Of a DNA stretch of 64,000 nt, positions 27,862-36,378 are shown in pieces. The notes under the pieces are model-generated. The model did not search any database. It was not told the DNA's origin and saw nothing but the letters and a program-made list of their open reading frames with translations. Source of the DNA: Pseudomonas sp. GD03858 (GTDB taxonomy: Bacteria > Pseudomonadota > Gammaproteobacteria > Pseudomonadales > Pseudomonadaceae); contig NZ_JAOCDM010000001.1 in assembly GCF_029840925.1 (NCBI RefSeq), positions 124,001 to 188,000 of the forward strand, read 5' to 3'. Within the stretch, counting starts at the first letter, position 1; the number at the start of each line of letters is the position of its first letter. A program made the translations under genes and the position numbers.

Positions 27862-28883
27862 TGGAACTGACCCACTTCGATTCGTTGTTACACCGTTTTG
27901 CTCACCGTTCGCAGGCCATCGAACGCGACGCTTCGCTAATAGAACTGATGCAGGCCTTGCAGGGCGAACGGCTCGACGTGCTCCCGTTGCCCGGCCAGGG
28001 CTGCACGCTCGAACGCTGGCGCGTCCTGGCGCGGGTCGCCGGTTGCGATCTAAGCCTGGCCAAACTCTATGAAGGCCATACCGACGCCTTGGCGATCCTC
28101 GCCGAATGCGGTGCCGCCCAGCATGCCTCCAACGGCATTTGGGGCGTGTGGGCCGCCGAGCCGCCAGATGCCCGGGCATACATCGTCGAGCGGGACGGTG
28201 AACGCGTGCGCCTGCAAGGCCGCAAGGCTTGGTGTTCGGGCGCGTTGCAGGTCGACCGTGCCCTGCTCACGGCCTGGGAAGACGACCAGCCTCAGTTGGT
28301 GGCCATCGAACTGCCTCATCCCAGCCAGCGCATCCTGGCCGAGCATTGGCAGGCCGTAGGCATGGCCGCCACCCGCAGTGTCGTCATCGAATTCGACGAC
28401 TCGCCAGGGCTGGCCATCGGTTCGCCCGGCCAGTACCTGTCCCGGCCCGGCTTCTGGCAAGGCGGCGCGGGTATCGCCGCTTGCTGGTATGGCGCCGCCG
28501 AGGCCCTGGCCGGCTACCTTCACGAACAGTGCCGCAAACCCCGGCGCGACCCGCATGCCGATGCGCATCTGGGCGCAGCCGATGCAGCCTTGTACGGTGC
28601 CCGTGCCGCCCTTCGCGAATGCGCCACCTGGATCGACCTCCATCCTCAGGATGACGCCAGCTTCGAGGTGCGGCGCACCCGCGCCCAGGTCGAGCAGGCG
28701 GTCGAGCAGGTCATTCAGCATGCCGGCCGGGCGCTCGGTGCCACGCCGTTCTGTTGCAGCAGCCATTTCGCCCGGCTCAGTGCCGACCTGCCGGTATACA
28801 TACGCCAGAGCCATGCCGAACGCGACCTGGCCGAGTTGGGCCGGCAACTGACCGGCCTGCCGACGGGAGCATGGCAACTATGA
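27858..28883 (+). CDS. Acyl-CoA-dehydrogenase-fold flavoprotein, short and atypical
   Basis: 341 residues, start ATG overlapping the ligD stop (a second ATG follows at once). It has the acyl-CoA dehydrogenase fold, but I do not see the usual C-terminal catalytic Glu segment (YEGT/S). Its C-terminus reads YIRQSHAERDLAELG, as in the DszC-like and monooxygenase-like branches. It may be a flavin oxygenase or desaturase rather than a beta-oxidation enzyme. First of four overlapping genes with PIG-L, methyltransferase and GT2. Confidence 0.75.
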   Translation: MMELTHFDSLLHRFAHRSQAIERDASLIELMQALQGERLDVLPLPGQGCTLERWRVLARVAGCDLSLAKLYEGHTDALAILAECGAAQHASNGIWGVWAAEPPDARAYIVERDGERVRLQGRKAWCSGALQVDRALLTAWEDDQPQLVAIELPHPSQRILAEHWQAVGMAATRSVVIEFDDSPGLAIGSPGQYLSRPGFWQGGAGIAACWYGAAEALAGYLHEQCRKPRRDPHADAHLGAADAALYGARAALRECATWIDLHPQDDASFEVRRTRAQVEQAVEQVIQHAGRALGATPFCCSSHFARLSADLPVYIRQSHAERDLAELGRQLTGLPTGAWQL

Positions 28884-29650
28884 ACCAGAACCTGATACAG
28901 GCAGCGCAAGGAACGCCATGGGGCGCTTGGCAGCATTCTGCTCAGTTGGCCCGCGCCAGCTGGACGCTGCCCGAGCAGTTGTGCCCCCCCGGAAGGCGCC
29001 TGGTGCTGCTGGCTCCGCACCCGGACGACGAAATCCTCATGGCCGGCGGGCTGCTGGCCAGCTTCCAGGGACGAGAACAGGACGTGCTGCTGATTTCTGC
29101 TACCAATGGCGAGGGCAGCCACCCGCATTCCTCGCAATGGCCCGAGCGCCGCCTGCGTCATCAGCGCCCACTGGAAAGCCGCCATGCCCTGCAACTGCTT
29201 GGGCTGGACCTCAACCGTTTGGACTGGCGACGACTCAACCTCAAGGATGGCGCGCTGCCCCATGATGAAGCCTTCCTGGTCAATCACCTGAACCAGTTGC
29301 TCAAACCTGGCGACCTGCTGCTGACCACATGGCGCGGCGACGGCCATTGCGACCACGAAGCAGCAGGTCGCGCCTGTGCCCAGGCTGCCCAGGCCAGGCG
29401 TGTACAACTGGCTGAGGTCCCGGTCTGGGCCTGGCACTGGGCAAGCCCCGATGACCCGCGCCTGCCCTGGCCCCGGGCTCACCGCCTGCAGCTGTGCGAT
29501 GAGCACCTGGCGCTCAAGCGCCAAGCCCTGGCCGCCCACGCCAGCCAATTGCAGCCCGATGGTGATCGCCCACCGGTTGTGCCAGAACAGCTGCAGGCTT
29601 GCCTGTTGCAACCGTTCGAGCTGATCTTTCTGTCAACGGAGGCAACATGA
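28880..29650 (+). CDS. PIG-L family N-acetylglucosamine deacetylase-like protein
   Basis: 256 residues from the ATG at 28880; an in-frame ATG at 28871 is the alternative. Zinc motif APHPDDEILMAGG near residue 48 and the second ligand set GHCDHEAAG mark the LmbE/PIG-L fold. These enzymes remove the N-acetyl group of GlcNAc on lipids, thiols or antibiotics. Overlaps both neighbours by a few bases, so it belongs to the same message as the methyltransferase and glycosyltransferase. Confidence 0.9.
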   Translation: MNQNLIQAAQGTPWGAWQHSAQLARASWTLPEQLCPPGRRLVLLAPHPDDEILMAGGLLASFQGREQDVLLISATNGEGSHPHSSQWPERRLRHQRPLESRHALQLLGLDLNRLDWRRLNLKDGALPHDEAFLVNHLNQLLKPGDLLLTTWRGDGHCDHEAAGRACAQAAQARRVQLAEVPVWAWHWASPDDPRLPWPRAHRLQLCDEHLALKRQALAAHASQLQPDGDRPPVVPEQLQACLLQPFELIFLSTEAT

Positions 29651-30246
29651 GCCTGGACGCACAGTATTTCGCCGACTTGTATGCCGGCAGCGATGACCCC
29701 TGGGCCTTTCGTACCCGCTGGTACGAACGGCGCAAGCGCGAGCTGACCCTGGCCAGCCTGCCGCGCCAATGCTATGAGCGCGTATTCGAGCCAGCCTGCG
29801 CCAATGGCGAGCTAAGCATCCTGCTGGCCGAACGCTGCGCCAGCCTGTCGTGCCAGGACATCGACGCGACCGCCGTGGCCCTTGCCCGTCAGCGGCTTGC
29901 AGGTGTGAGCCACGCCCATGTCAAACAGGGCCACCTGCCGGGCGACTGGCCGGGCGGGCAGTTCGACCTGATCGTGCTCAGCGAAATCGGCTACTACCTG
30001 GCCCCCACCGACTGGCTGCAGGTGATCGAGCAATCGGTGGCCAGCCTGGCGTATGACGGTGGTTTGCTGGCCTGCCACTGGCGCCATCCCATCGCCGGTT
30101 GCCCGCAGGATGGCCGCGAGGTGCATGCCCTGCTGGCCAGGCATCTGCCACTTTATCCAGTGCTGCGCCACGAGGAGGCAGACTTCCTGCTCGAATACTG
30201 GTCGTGTCAGCCCAGCGTCGTGGACCTTGACGAGATCTGCCCATGA
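29647..30246 (+). CDS. NodS-like SAM-dependent methyltransferase
   Basis: 199 residues. FDDL-type N-terminal opening (FADLYAGSDDPWAFRTRWYERRKRE) as in NodS-like proteins, SAM site VFEPACANGELS and DIDATAVALAR, then FDLIVLSEIGYYL. NodS N-methylates the deacetylated glucosamine of rhizobial lipochitooligosaccharides; this one follows a deacetylase directly, so it may methylate the freed amine (inference). It overlaps the GT2 gene by ATGA. Confidence 0.82.
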   Translation: MSLDAQYFADLYAGSDDPWAFRTRWYERRKRELTLASLPRQCYERVFEPACANGELSILLAERCASLSCQDIDATAVALARQRLAGVSHAHVKQGHLPGDWPGGQFDLIVLSEIGYYLAPTDWLQVIEQSVASLAYDGGLLACHWRHPIAGCPQDGREVHALLARHLPLYPVLRHEEADFLLEYWSCQPSVVDLDEICP

Positions 30247-30905
30247 TCGCCGTCATCATACCCGCCCACAACGAAGCTCGTCGCCTCGGGCACTGTCTGG
30301 CCGCCGTCAAGCTGGCGGTGGCGCAAGCCGAAGCGGCGGGCTTGGCAGTGGAGGTCCTGGTGGTGCTCGACCGCTGTGTCGACGCCAGCGCGCGCATCGC
30401 CCGCCGCCATGGCGTGCATACCCTGGAACTGGAGGACGGCAACGTCGGCATCGCCCGGCGCCTGGGCGCGGAGTGGATGATCGAGCGCGGTGCCCAGTGG
30501 CTGGCCTTCACCGACGCCGACAGTCGCGTGCCCAGGCATTGGCTGGTGTCACAGCTGCAATGGCACGCGGACGCGGTGTGCGGCACGGTGCACATCGAAC
30601 GCTGGCAGCCGTGGCAGAACGCAGCGTTACGCCAGTTGTACCGCAGCCGTTATCAGGCACGTGAAGGGCATCGGCATATCCATGGCGCCAACCTCGGCGT
30701 ATGCGCCAAGGCCTACCAGCGCGTGGGCGGCTTCCAGCCATTGCCGGCGCATGAAGATGTGCATCTGGTGCTCGCCCTCGAAGCCAGCGGCGCACAGATC
30801 GTCTGGACCGCAGCGCACAGCGTGGCCACCAGCAGCCGGGTGGACAGCCGTGCGCGCGAGGGCTTTGGGGACTATCTCAAGGCGCTGGAGGGGCCGTTTG
30901 CATAA
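30243..30905 (+). CDS. Family 2 glycosyltransferase
   Basis: 220 residues. GT-A fold: IIPAHNEARRLGHCL at the N-terminus, VLDRCVDASARIA, then the DXD-type TDADSRVP metal site near residue 90. A GANLGV and FQPLPAHEDVHL stretch resembles the acceptor site. No membrane helix, so it is cytoplasmic and probably acts on a nucleotide sugar. Ends the four-gene operon; the ku gene ends tail-to-tail one base beyond it. Confidence 0.85.
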   Translation: MIAVIIPAHNEARRLGHCLAAVKLAVAQAEAAGLAVEVLVVLDRCVDASARIARRHGVHTLELEDGNVGIARRLGAEWMIERGAQWLAFTDADSRVPRHWLVSQLQWHADAVCGTVHIERWQPWQNAALRQLYRSRYQAREGHRHIHGANLGVCAKAYQRVGGFQPLPAHEDVHLVLALEASGAQIVWTAAHSVATSSRVDSRAREGFGDYLKALEGPFA

Positions 30906-30906
30906 C

Positions 30907-31743
30907 TCATGACGCCTTGCGCGGTCGCTTGGCCGCCGGCTTCTTCGCTTTGGTCTTTCCGCCGAGGCTACGTTTAAGCAGTTCAGTGAGGTCGATGATG
31001 TCGGCGCCCTTCTCAGCCGTCGCGCCCTCGCCTTTGTCCACGGTCTCGATCTTGCCTTTGCTGGCTTTCTCTTCCACCAGGTCGAGGATGGTCTGGCGAA
31101 ACGCATCATGGTAATCATCCGGCGTCCATTGCCCGCTCATGTCCTCCACCAGGCGCCGGGCCATGTCCAGCTCACGCTTGTCGACCTTGCTCTCGGTCAC
31201 GCTCTTGTCCAGCTCCAGCGTATCCAGCCCGCGCACCTCTTCCGGCCAGCGCAGGGTGATCAACACCAGCGCGTCTTCCAGCGGGCGCAGCAGGGCCAGG
31301 TGCTGGCGGGTGTGCAGCACCACAGTGGCCAGGGCCACCTTGCCGGTGCTGTGCAGGGTCTCGCGCAGCAAGGCGTAGACCTTGCCGCCACGACGGTCGG
31401 GGCTCAGGTAGTAGGGAGTGTCAAACTGTTGCAGCGGGATGTCGCCGGCATCGACGAACGAGAAGATATCGATTGTCTGGGTCGCCTCGGGCCTGGCCTT
31501 GCGGACTTCTTCCTCGCTGATCACCACATAACGGCCCTTCTCGTACTCCACGCCCTTGACGATGTGCTCCTTGTCGATGTCCTTGCCGGTCACCTTGTTT
31601 ACTCGCTTGTAGCCAACCGGCTCCATGCTGCGCTTGTCCAGCCAGTCGAAGTCCACACGCTCGCTGCGCACGGCGGTATTCAGCGAGACGGGGATGTGCA
31701 CCAGGCCGAAGCTGATCGCGCCTTTCCAGATTGACCGGGCCAT
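30907..31743 (-). CDS. ku: Ku-like DNA end-binding protein
   Basis: 278 residues, a bacterial Ku core beta-barrel (SISFGLVHIPVSL, PYYLSPDRRGGKVYALL) with the bridging region DKRELDMARRLVEDM. A Lys-rich C-terminal tail (GGKTKAKKPAAKRPRKAS) can bind DNA and recruit LigD. Preceded on the same strand by the Cys-rich small gene. Partner of ligD in this locus. Confidence 0.95.
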   Translation of the reverse strand: MARSIWKGAISFGLVHIPVSLNTAVRSERVDFDWLDKRSMEPVGYKRVNKVTGKDIDKEHIVKGVEYEKGRYVVISEEEVRKARPEATQTIDIFSFVDAGDIPLQQFDTPYYLSPDRRGGKVYALLRETLHSTGKVALATVVLHTRQHLALLRPLEDALVLITLRWPEEVRGLDTLELDKSVTESKVDKRELDMARRLVEDMSGQWTPDDYHDAFRQTILDLVEEKASKGKIETVDKGEGATAEKGADIIDLTELLKRSLGGKTKAKKPAAKRPRKAS

Positions 31744-31752
31744 GGTCCGCTC

Positions 31753-31890
31753 CTACGTATTGAAGGGTTGGCCGGGCTGGCTGTAGCGCAGCGCGCCACA
31801 GCGTTCGCAACACTGGCAGTGAAGCCCGGCGACTTCACACACCAGCAGGCTGCGCCATTGGCAGCCACGCAGCAGGCAGTAGAGTTTCAT
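31753..31890 (-). CDS. Small Cys-rich protein (PSPA7_2676-like)
   Basis: 45 residues, starting MKLYCLLRGCQWRSL and ending QPFNT. The start has GGAGGTGG just upstream. Six Cys (C5, C10, C18, C25, C27, C28) plus C31 suggest a small zinc site. It matches the Cys-rich small protein family that often flanks Pseudomonas ku; the family name is from memory. It ends ten bases before the ku start, so the two are co-transcribed. Confidence 0.7.
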   Translation of the reverse strand: MKLYCLLRGCQWRSLLVCEVAGLHCQCCERCGALRYSQPGQPFNT

Positions 31891-31996
31891 CAGCCACCTC
31901 CCTGGCCCTCTGGAGTATCCGGGCCCTTACTGAAACTGACTCCAAGGCGCCGCGAAGGTTTATCCGGATTTCCAAGGGCAGCGGCTCGCCACCGGC

Positions 31997-33103
31997 CTAC
32001 CGATGATCGCTCATCACCTGCCCGACCACTGCGCGCATCGCCTGGCGGTTATCCAGGCCCTGTTCACGGGCCAACGCGAAGGCCTGCCGCTGGCGATCGG
32101 CACTGCTGCCCTCGCGCAGGATGTGCCGGGCCTGAATGAATGAACGCTCGGCATCTGCAGTGTCCGGCGGGCATTGCAGCTGCAACTGCATGAGCCAACC
32201 TTCGGCGCTTACCGGCTGTTGCTCGTGGACACCGATGAAGGTGGCCAGGCGGCCCTGACGCAGGGCGCGCCAGTAGTTCTCTTGGGTGACCCAGCGCATC
32301 TCGCGGCTGGCGGGGTCATCGTGGCGGGCCAGCGCCAGCTCGACAAGGTGGCGAAACAGGCCGGCGACGGCCAGTGCATCTTCCAGCCGCGGGCAGCCAT
32401 CGCAGATACGCAGCTCGACCGTAGGGAACCGCCGCGAGGGCCTGATCGCCCACCAGAAGTCGCCGTCCTTGGCCAAGCTGCCGGTCCGTTGCAGCAATGC
32501 CCGGTAGCGCTGGTACGCGCTCCAGTCCGGCAACGGCTCAGGCAGCCCCATGTGCGGCCATTCCCCGCACACCACGCGGCGGTAGCTCATGTAGCCGGTA
32601 TCCTCCCCGCCCCAATACGCAGACGAGGTACTGAGCGCCAACAACAAGGGCAGCCAGTAGAGCACCCGATTGATCACCCGCATCCGATCGATGCCCACCG
32701 GTACGCCAACGTGCACGTGCAAGCCATTCAACAGGCTGCGCTGGGCCACCAGCTGATAATCGTCGAACAACTGGCGATAGTGCGGGGTGCCACGTGGGCG
32801 TTGGCGCAGCCACTGGGCGCTGGGGTGGCTCGCCGCGCCGTACAGCCCGGCGCCCTCGTCGGCCAGTGCCTGGGCCAGGCGCTGACGCCGCTCGCCAAAG
32901 AAATCACGCGCCTGGTGCAGGGCATCGAATACGGGCGAAGCGAGCTCTATCTGGCTGTGGAACATTTCCTCGGCGAACCACGGGCCCAGCGCATCCCGAC
33001 AACAGCTGGCCACGGCTGCTGACGGAGCCGCCATGACCTGCCCGGTGGCCAGCTTCACCAGCAGGTATTCTTCCTCGATGCCAAACGTGCACTGCCGCGC
33101 CAC
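31997..33103 (-). CDS. YbdK-like carboxylate-amine ligase (GCS2 family)
   Basis: 368 residues with the GCS2 signature: FGIEEEYLLV at the N-terminus (metal Glu cluster), EMFHSQIELASPV, NGLHVHVGVPVG and PTVELRICDGC. This ATP-grasp-like family joins glutamate to cysteine or other amines. In E. coli YbdK has weak glutamate-cysteine ligase activity; the true substrate is unknown. Last of a four-gene minus-strand operon, seven bases after the methyltransferase stop. Confidence 0.9.
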   Translation of the reverse strand: MARQCTFGIEEEYLLVKLATGQVMAAPSAAVASCCRDALGPWFAEEMFHSQIELASPVFDALHQARDFFGERRQRLAQALADEGAGLYGAASHPSAQWLRQRPRGTPHYRQLFDDYQLVAQRSLLNGLHVHVGVPVGIDRMRVINRVLYWLPLLLALSTSSAYWGGEDTGYMSYRRVVCGEWPHMGLPEPLPDWSAYQRYRALLQRTGSLAKDGDFWWAIRPSRRFPTVELRICDGCPRLEDALAVAGLFRHLVELALARHDDPASREMRWVTQENYWRALRQGRLATFIGVHEQQPVSAEGWLMQLQLQCPPDTADAERSFIQARHILREGSSADRQRQAFALAREQGLDNRQAMRAVVGQVMSDHR

Positions 33104-33110
33104 GACGCTA

Positions 33111-34064
33111 TCAGCCGCGACGGGTGACGGTCAGGGCCACGGCGGCAATGCGCTCGACCTGCTCGTAACCGGGTTCAAGCAATTGCTCACCGAATACGTC
33201 GGGGTCCAGCTCGCGATAGAACCAACTGAACGCAGGCCCTGCCAGGCGCAACCGCATGGCTTCGAGCAGCGCGTCGCGCCCGTCGACGATGGCGACACCG
33301 GTGTAGAGCAGCAACGTGCCCCCGGGCGACAGGCGCTCCCGGGCTTGCTCGACGATGCGCAGCGACAGCTCAGCACCCAGTGCGCCGCCGCCGTGGCGGT
33401 AGGCGCGCTGTCCGGCGTCGAGCATGTACGGCGGGTTGGCGACGATCAGGTCGAAGGTACCTGCGATGTCATTGAGCAGGTCACTGCGCTCGACCGAAAC
33501 ATTGGCCACACCGGCCAAGGCGGCATTGATGGCGGTGTAGCGCAATGCCATAGGGTTGATGTCCACTGCGCAAACCTGAGCGTGTTGGGTGGCGCGAGCA
33601 ATCAGCAACGCCCCGACACCGCTGCCACAGCCGATGTCTACGGCATGCTGCACGCGCTCGGGCGTGCTTCTCAAATGATCGTGTATCAGCTGGGCGAAAC
33701 GGTAGCTGTCCGGGCCAAAGAACACCGCGTCGCGGCTGTCCGTTGGCCAGGCAGCATGTACCAGCAACAGATCGTCCAGGCTGGACCAGCGCACAGTACT
33801 GCGCCACAGCGCCCCCTGTGTTTCCAGCACGCCGGCAAGGCGCAGTTGCTCCAGTGCATCAGGGCTGAGCAGTGACGCGGCAAACGGTCTACTCCAGCCG
33901 AACACATCACGCAAGGTACGCGCCTGCTGCGCATCGGCCCGGGCATTGACCCTGGCTTGGGTCGCAGGGGTTACGCAGGTGAAATGATAGCCGTCGGCGC
34001 GCAAGCGGTTACCCAATTGCAGCAAGGCCTCATCGGCACGGATCTGGTCCTGGTCGAGCAGCAT
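33111..34064 (-). CDS. Class I SAM-dependent methyltransferase (HemK/PrmC-like fold)
   Basis: 317 residues. An N-terminal helical region of about 120 residues is followed by a Rossmann SAM fold: VDIGCGSGVGALLIA, AVDINPMALRYTAINAAL, and the catalytic NPPYML typical of N-methyltransferases acting on amide or amino groups. It starts on the stop of the diiron gene (one-base overlap). A protein or small-molecule N-methyl target is expected; its place next to a ligase points to a small molecule (inference). Confidence 0.85.
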   Translation of the reverse strand: MLLDQDQIRADEALLQLGNRLRADGYHFTCVTPATQARVNARADAQQARTLRDVFGWSRPFAASLLSPDALEQLRLAGVLETQGALWRSTVRWSSLDDLLLVHAAWPTDSRDAVFFGPDSYRFAQLIHDHLRSTPERVQHAVDIGCGSGVGALLIARATQHAQVCAVDINPMALRYTAINAALAGVANVSVERSDLLNDIAGTFDLIVANPPYMLDAGQRAYRHGGGALGAELSLRIVEQARERLSPGGTLLLYTGVAIVDGRDALLEAMRLRLAGPAFSWFYRELDPDVFGEQLLEPGYEQVERIAAVALTVTRRG

Positions 34065-35407
34065 CAGTAAAGCCCTCCGTGCATCAGGCCGGTGGCCTTG
34101 ATGAACGCGCGGGTGGCGTGCAGGCCCGCCGGGGTAGCATGCCGATTGCCGGCCATTGCTTCGATCAGTGCAGCCATGTCCGCAGTCTGCGGCGAAAGGG
34201 GCGTTTCATCTGCCAACTGCAAGGCGTGCTCCCACTGCCCTGGCGGCACCCGACGCGTTCCGGCGCCTTGCCAGTTTCCAGCGATCCAGTCATACCAGAG
34301 CTGCTTTTCATAGGCATCGAACACACCGAACATAGCCGCTGTCGGCCCCTCGATCAGCGACCAGAAGCGGCTCTGTCGGGGATCGGTGTCACGCTTGATC
34401 CAACCTTGGGCCTGCAGTGCATCCAGAAACCCGGGCATCGCGCCGGGTTCAGCAAGCCATTGGTTGATGGTGCGTCCTTGCAGACGACAGCGGTCCGAAT
34501 GCATGCACTGCCCGTAGCTGCGCTTGCGTTCCAGCGCGCCGAGCAATTCGGCCTGCAGATCGAACGAGGCGATCAACGACGGCGTGTTGATCCCCAGGTC
34601 ATTCAGCCGATAGCCGTGCCGTACCCGCTCGTAGAACGCGGCCCCCTGATCGCGCGCCAGCTCGGTGACGCTCTGCGCGGCGCGTCGCGCATGACCACTG
34701 GCGGCATTGTCGATGGTCACATGGAGCTGGAAGTAATAGGCGTCGATACCCAACTCGGCCAGCTCATGCGTGGTAATCAGCAGGTGCAAGGGCGGTTGCT
34801 CGTAACCCAGGTTGTAACCGATCACTTCCGGCAGGAACCGCTGGCAGTGCTGCCCTAAAGCTAGTTGCAGCGCGCCCTGCAGGTAGCGAACGGGGTCAAG
34901 CGGGCCTTCCTGCAGGCAACCAAGCCGACTGAGCAAGCGCTGGTAGATCAACACATGATTGCAGCGCGGGTCACCGTCCCCGAGCTCTTCGAGAAAGGTG
35001 CGGATCAGCCCATGGAAGCGCGGGTCCTGCCAGTGCCACAAGGCCCCGTGCAGCCATGCGCCATCGACCGCCTTGGTCGGCGCGACCTGCTGCAGGAACC
35101 ACAAGGCATGGGCACGGTTGGCAAAATAACGACGTGCCCCGCCCTGACGCCGTTGTGCCAGATAGGCCGCATGCTCTTTTGCCACACGGCGTGCATGGGC
35201 ATCGGCCCATTCCAGGAGTAGCCCAGGATCATCTGGCAGGTCATCGTCAAGCACAAGGGTATTGCGCAGTTGCTCATCCAGCCAAGCCTCGGCGGTCGGC
35301 TCTCGCCCCTCAAGCAGCGCGCGATAGCGATGCTCCAGCCCTAAATCAGCCTTGTGAATCCTTGTACCTGCCGGTGTCATCGCCACCATGCCCTGTACCT
35401 CGCTCAT
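34064..35407 (-). CDS. Heme-oxygenase-like diiron (HDO) family enzyme
   Basis: 447 residues. The C-terminal half holds the iron site of iron-containing redox enzymes of this superfamily: ITTHELAELGIDAYYFQLH, then TIDNAASGHARRA, giving Glu, His, Asp and His ligands in the usual order. Relatives cleave C-C or hydroxylate N or C atoms. It overlaps the upstream lipoprotein gene by ATGA and the downstream methyltransferase by one base, so all are made together. Substrate unknown. Confidence 0.85.
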   Translation of the reverse strand: MSEVQGMVAMTPAGTRIHKADLGLEHRYRALLEGREPTAEAWLDEQLRNTLVLDDDLPDDPGLLLEWADAHARRVAKEHAAYLAQRRQGGARRYFANRAHALWFLQQVAPTKAVDGAWLHGALWHWQDPRFHGLIRTFLEELGDGDPRCNHVLIYQRLLSRLGCLQEGPLDPVRYLQGALQLALGQHCQRFLPEVIGYNLGYEQPPLHLLITTHELAELGIDAYYFQLHVTIDNAASGHARRAAQSVTELARDQGAAFYERVRHGYRLNDLGINTPSLIASFDLQAELLGALERKRSYGQCMHSDRCRLQGRTINQWLAEPGAMPGFLDALQAQGWIKRDTDPRQSRFWSLIEGPTAAMFGVFDAYEKQLWYDWIAGNWQGAGTRRVPPGQWEHALQLADETPLSPQTADMAALIEAMAGNRHATPAGLHATRAFIKATGLMHGGLY

Positions 35408-35589
35408 GGGTTCTGCGGTTTGCTCTCAGCTGGAGGGGCGGTTGCGGGGTCACTGGGTTGCTGCATCTGAAGCGACGGTTTACTCGGGTCGGCATCCTTC
35501 GCTGGATGGTCGTTATCGCGGTCGAAGCAACCTCCGAGCAGCGTGAAGCTGGCAGTCAACAACAGCGTGGTGAACAGGTTGCTTTTCAT
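35404..35589 (-). CDS. Small lipoprotein
   Basis: 61 residues. N-terminal MKSNLF, a hydrophobic stretch, then the lipobox LLGGC with Cys at residue 21, after which the mature chain is acidic and Pro-rich (FDRDNDHPAKDADPS). Outer-membrane attachment is likely since residue +2 is Phe, not Asp. The first 45 codons of the longer reading frame lack a ribosome site. It heads the operon with the diiron enzyme. Confidence 0.72.
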   Translation of the reverse strand: MKSNLFTTLLLTASFTLLGGCFDRDNDHPAKDADPSKPSLQMQQPSDPATAPPAESKPQNP

Positions 35590-35805
35590 GTCGAGCTCTC
35601 GCTTTGTTTGAAGACTTATACCAACGAGTCCAACGCGCCCCCCTGAATTCGTTCTGATTACGACATAGCGGATGAGCGGTGCCCGGAAACGCAGAGTGCT
35701 CTGCCACGGCCGCCCTGTATTCAAGAAAAACTAAACCTTCACCCACACCTGCGGTTCAACCGAGTGCGACATTGAGGTCGCGCCAACAGAACGAAGGAGT
35801 GAGAC

Positions 35806-36306
35806 ATGAACACACCATTCTTGAAAATCGCCGGAGTTACCCTGTTGCTTGGCCTGGCGTCGCTGCAGGTGCAGGCAGCGTCTTCGGACGATTTCGTCGA
35901 TGCGGCCACTGAAGCCGGTATCGCCGAAGTGGTCACCGCCAACCTGGCGCAGGAAAAGAGCCAGAGCGCAGATATCAAGCAATTCGCCCAGCAAATGGTC
36001 ACAGACCATACCAAAGCCAATCAGGAACTCGGTGATATCGCGCGCAAGCTGGACATCAGCGTGCCCGACGAAGCCGCGCTGACCGACAAGGTCAAAAAAA
36101 TGATCCTCGAATGGCGCGAGGAGTCGTTCGACCGGTCATACGTCAATAACCAGGTCGACGCGCACGAAAAGGCCGTGGAACTGTTCAAAAAAGAGGCCGC
36201 CTCCTCCGACAAGCCAGAGCTGAAGGCCTTCGCCAGCGACAAGTTGCCAACGCTGCAACACCATCTGGAACAGGCCAAGGCGCTGCAAGCGACCCACGGC
36301 AAGTAA
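35806..36306 (+). CDS. DUF4142 periplasmic protein
   Basis: 166 residues. Signal peptide (about 1-23, ending LQVQA), then a helical DUF4142 domain with DFVDAATEAGIAEVVTANLAQEK and KQFAQQMVTDHTKANQEL. The family folds as a ferritin-like four-helix bundle. It is often induced by stress. Behind GAAGGAG. The His residue in TDH and the Glu pairs are compatible with a metal site (inference). Confidence 0.9.
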   Translation: MNTPFLKIAGVTLLLGLASLQVQAASSDDFVDAATEAGIAEVVTANLAQEKSQSADIKQFAQQMVTDHTKANQELGDIARKLDISVPDEAALTDKVKKMILEWREESFDRSYVNNQVDAHEKAVELFKKEAASSDKPELKAFASDKLPTLQHHLEQAKALQATHGK

Positions 36307-36330
36307 CCCACACGTCACCGCGCAATCGCC

Positions 36331-36349
36331 AGGGCCGCCCTGCGGCCCT
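36331..36349 (+). terminator. Short GC hairpin between DUF4142 and MscS genes
   Basis: An 8-bp stem AGGGCCGC / GCGGCCCT with a 3-base loop, 24 bases after the stop. No T-run follows, so it may only weaken read-through. Confidence 0.35.
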
Positions 36350-36378
36350 GCCTCGAGCCATCTGGAGGTGGGCTCCCC

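Noticed and set aside
26467..28179. 570-residue minus-strand ORF over ligD and the ACAD-like gene
   Set aside because: Antisense to two well-supported genes; no domain seen.
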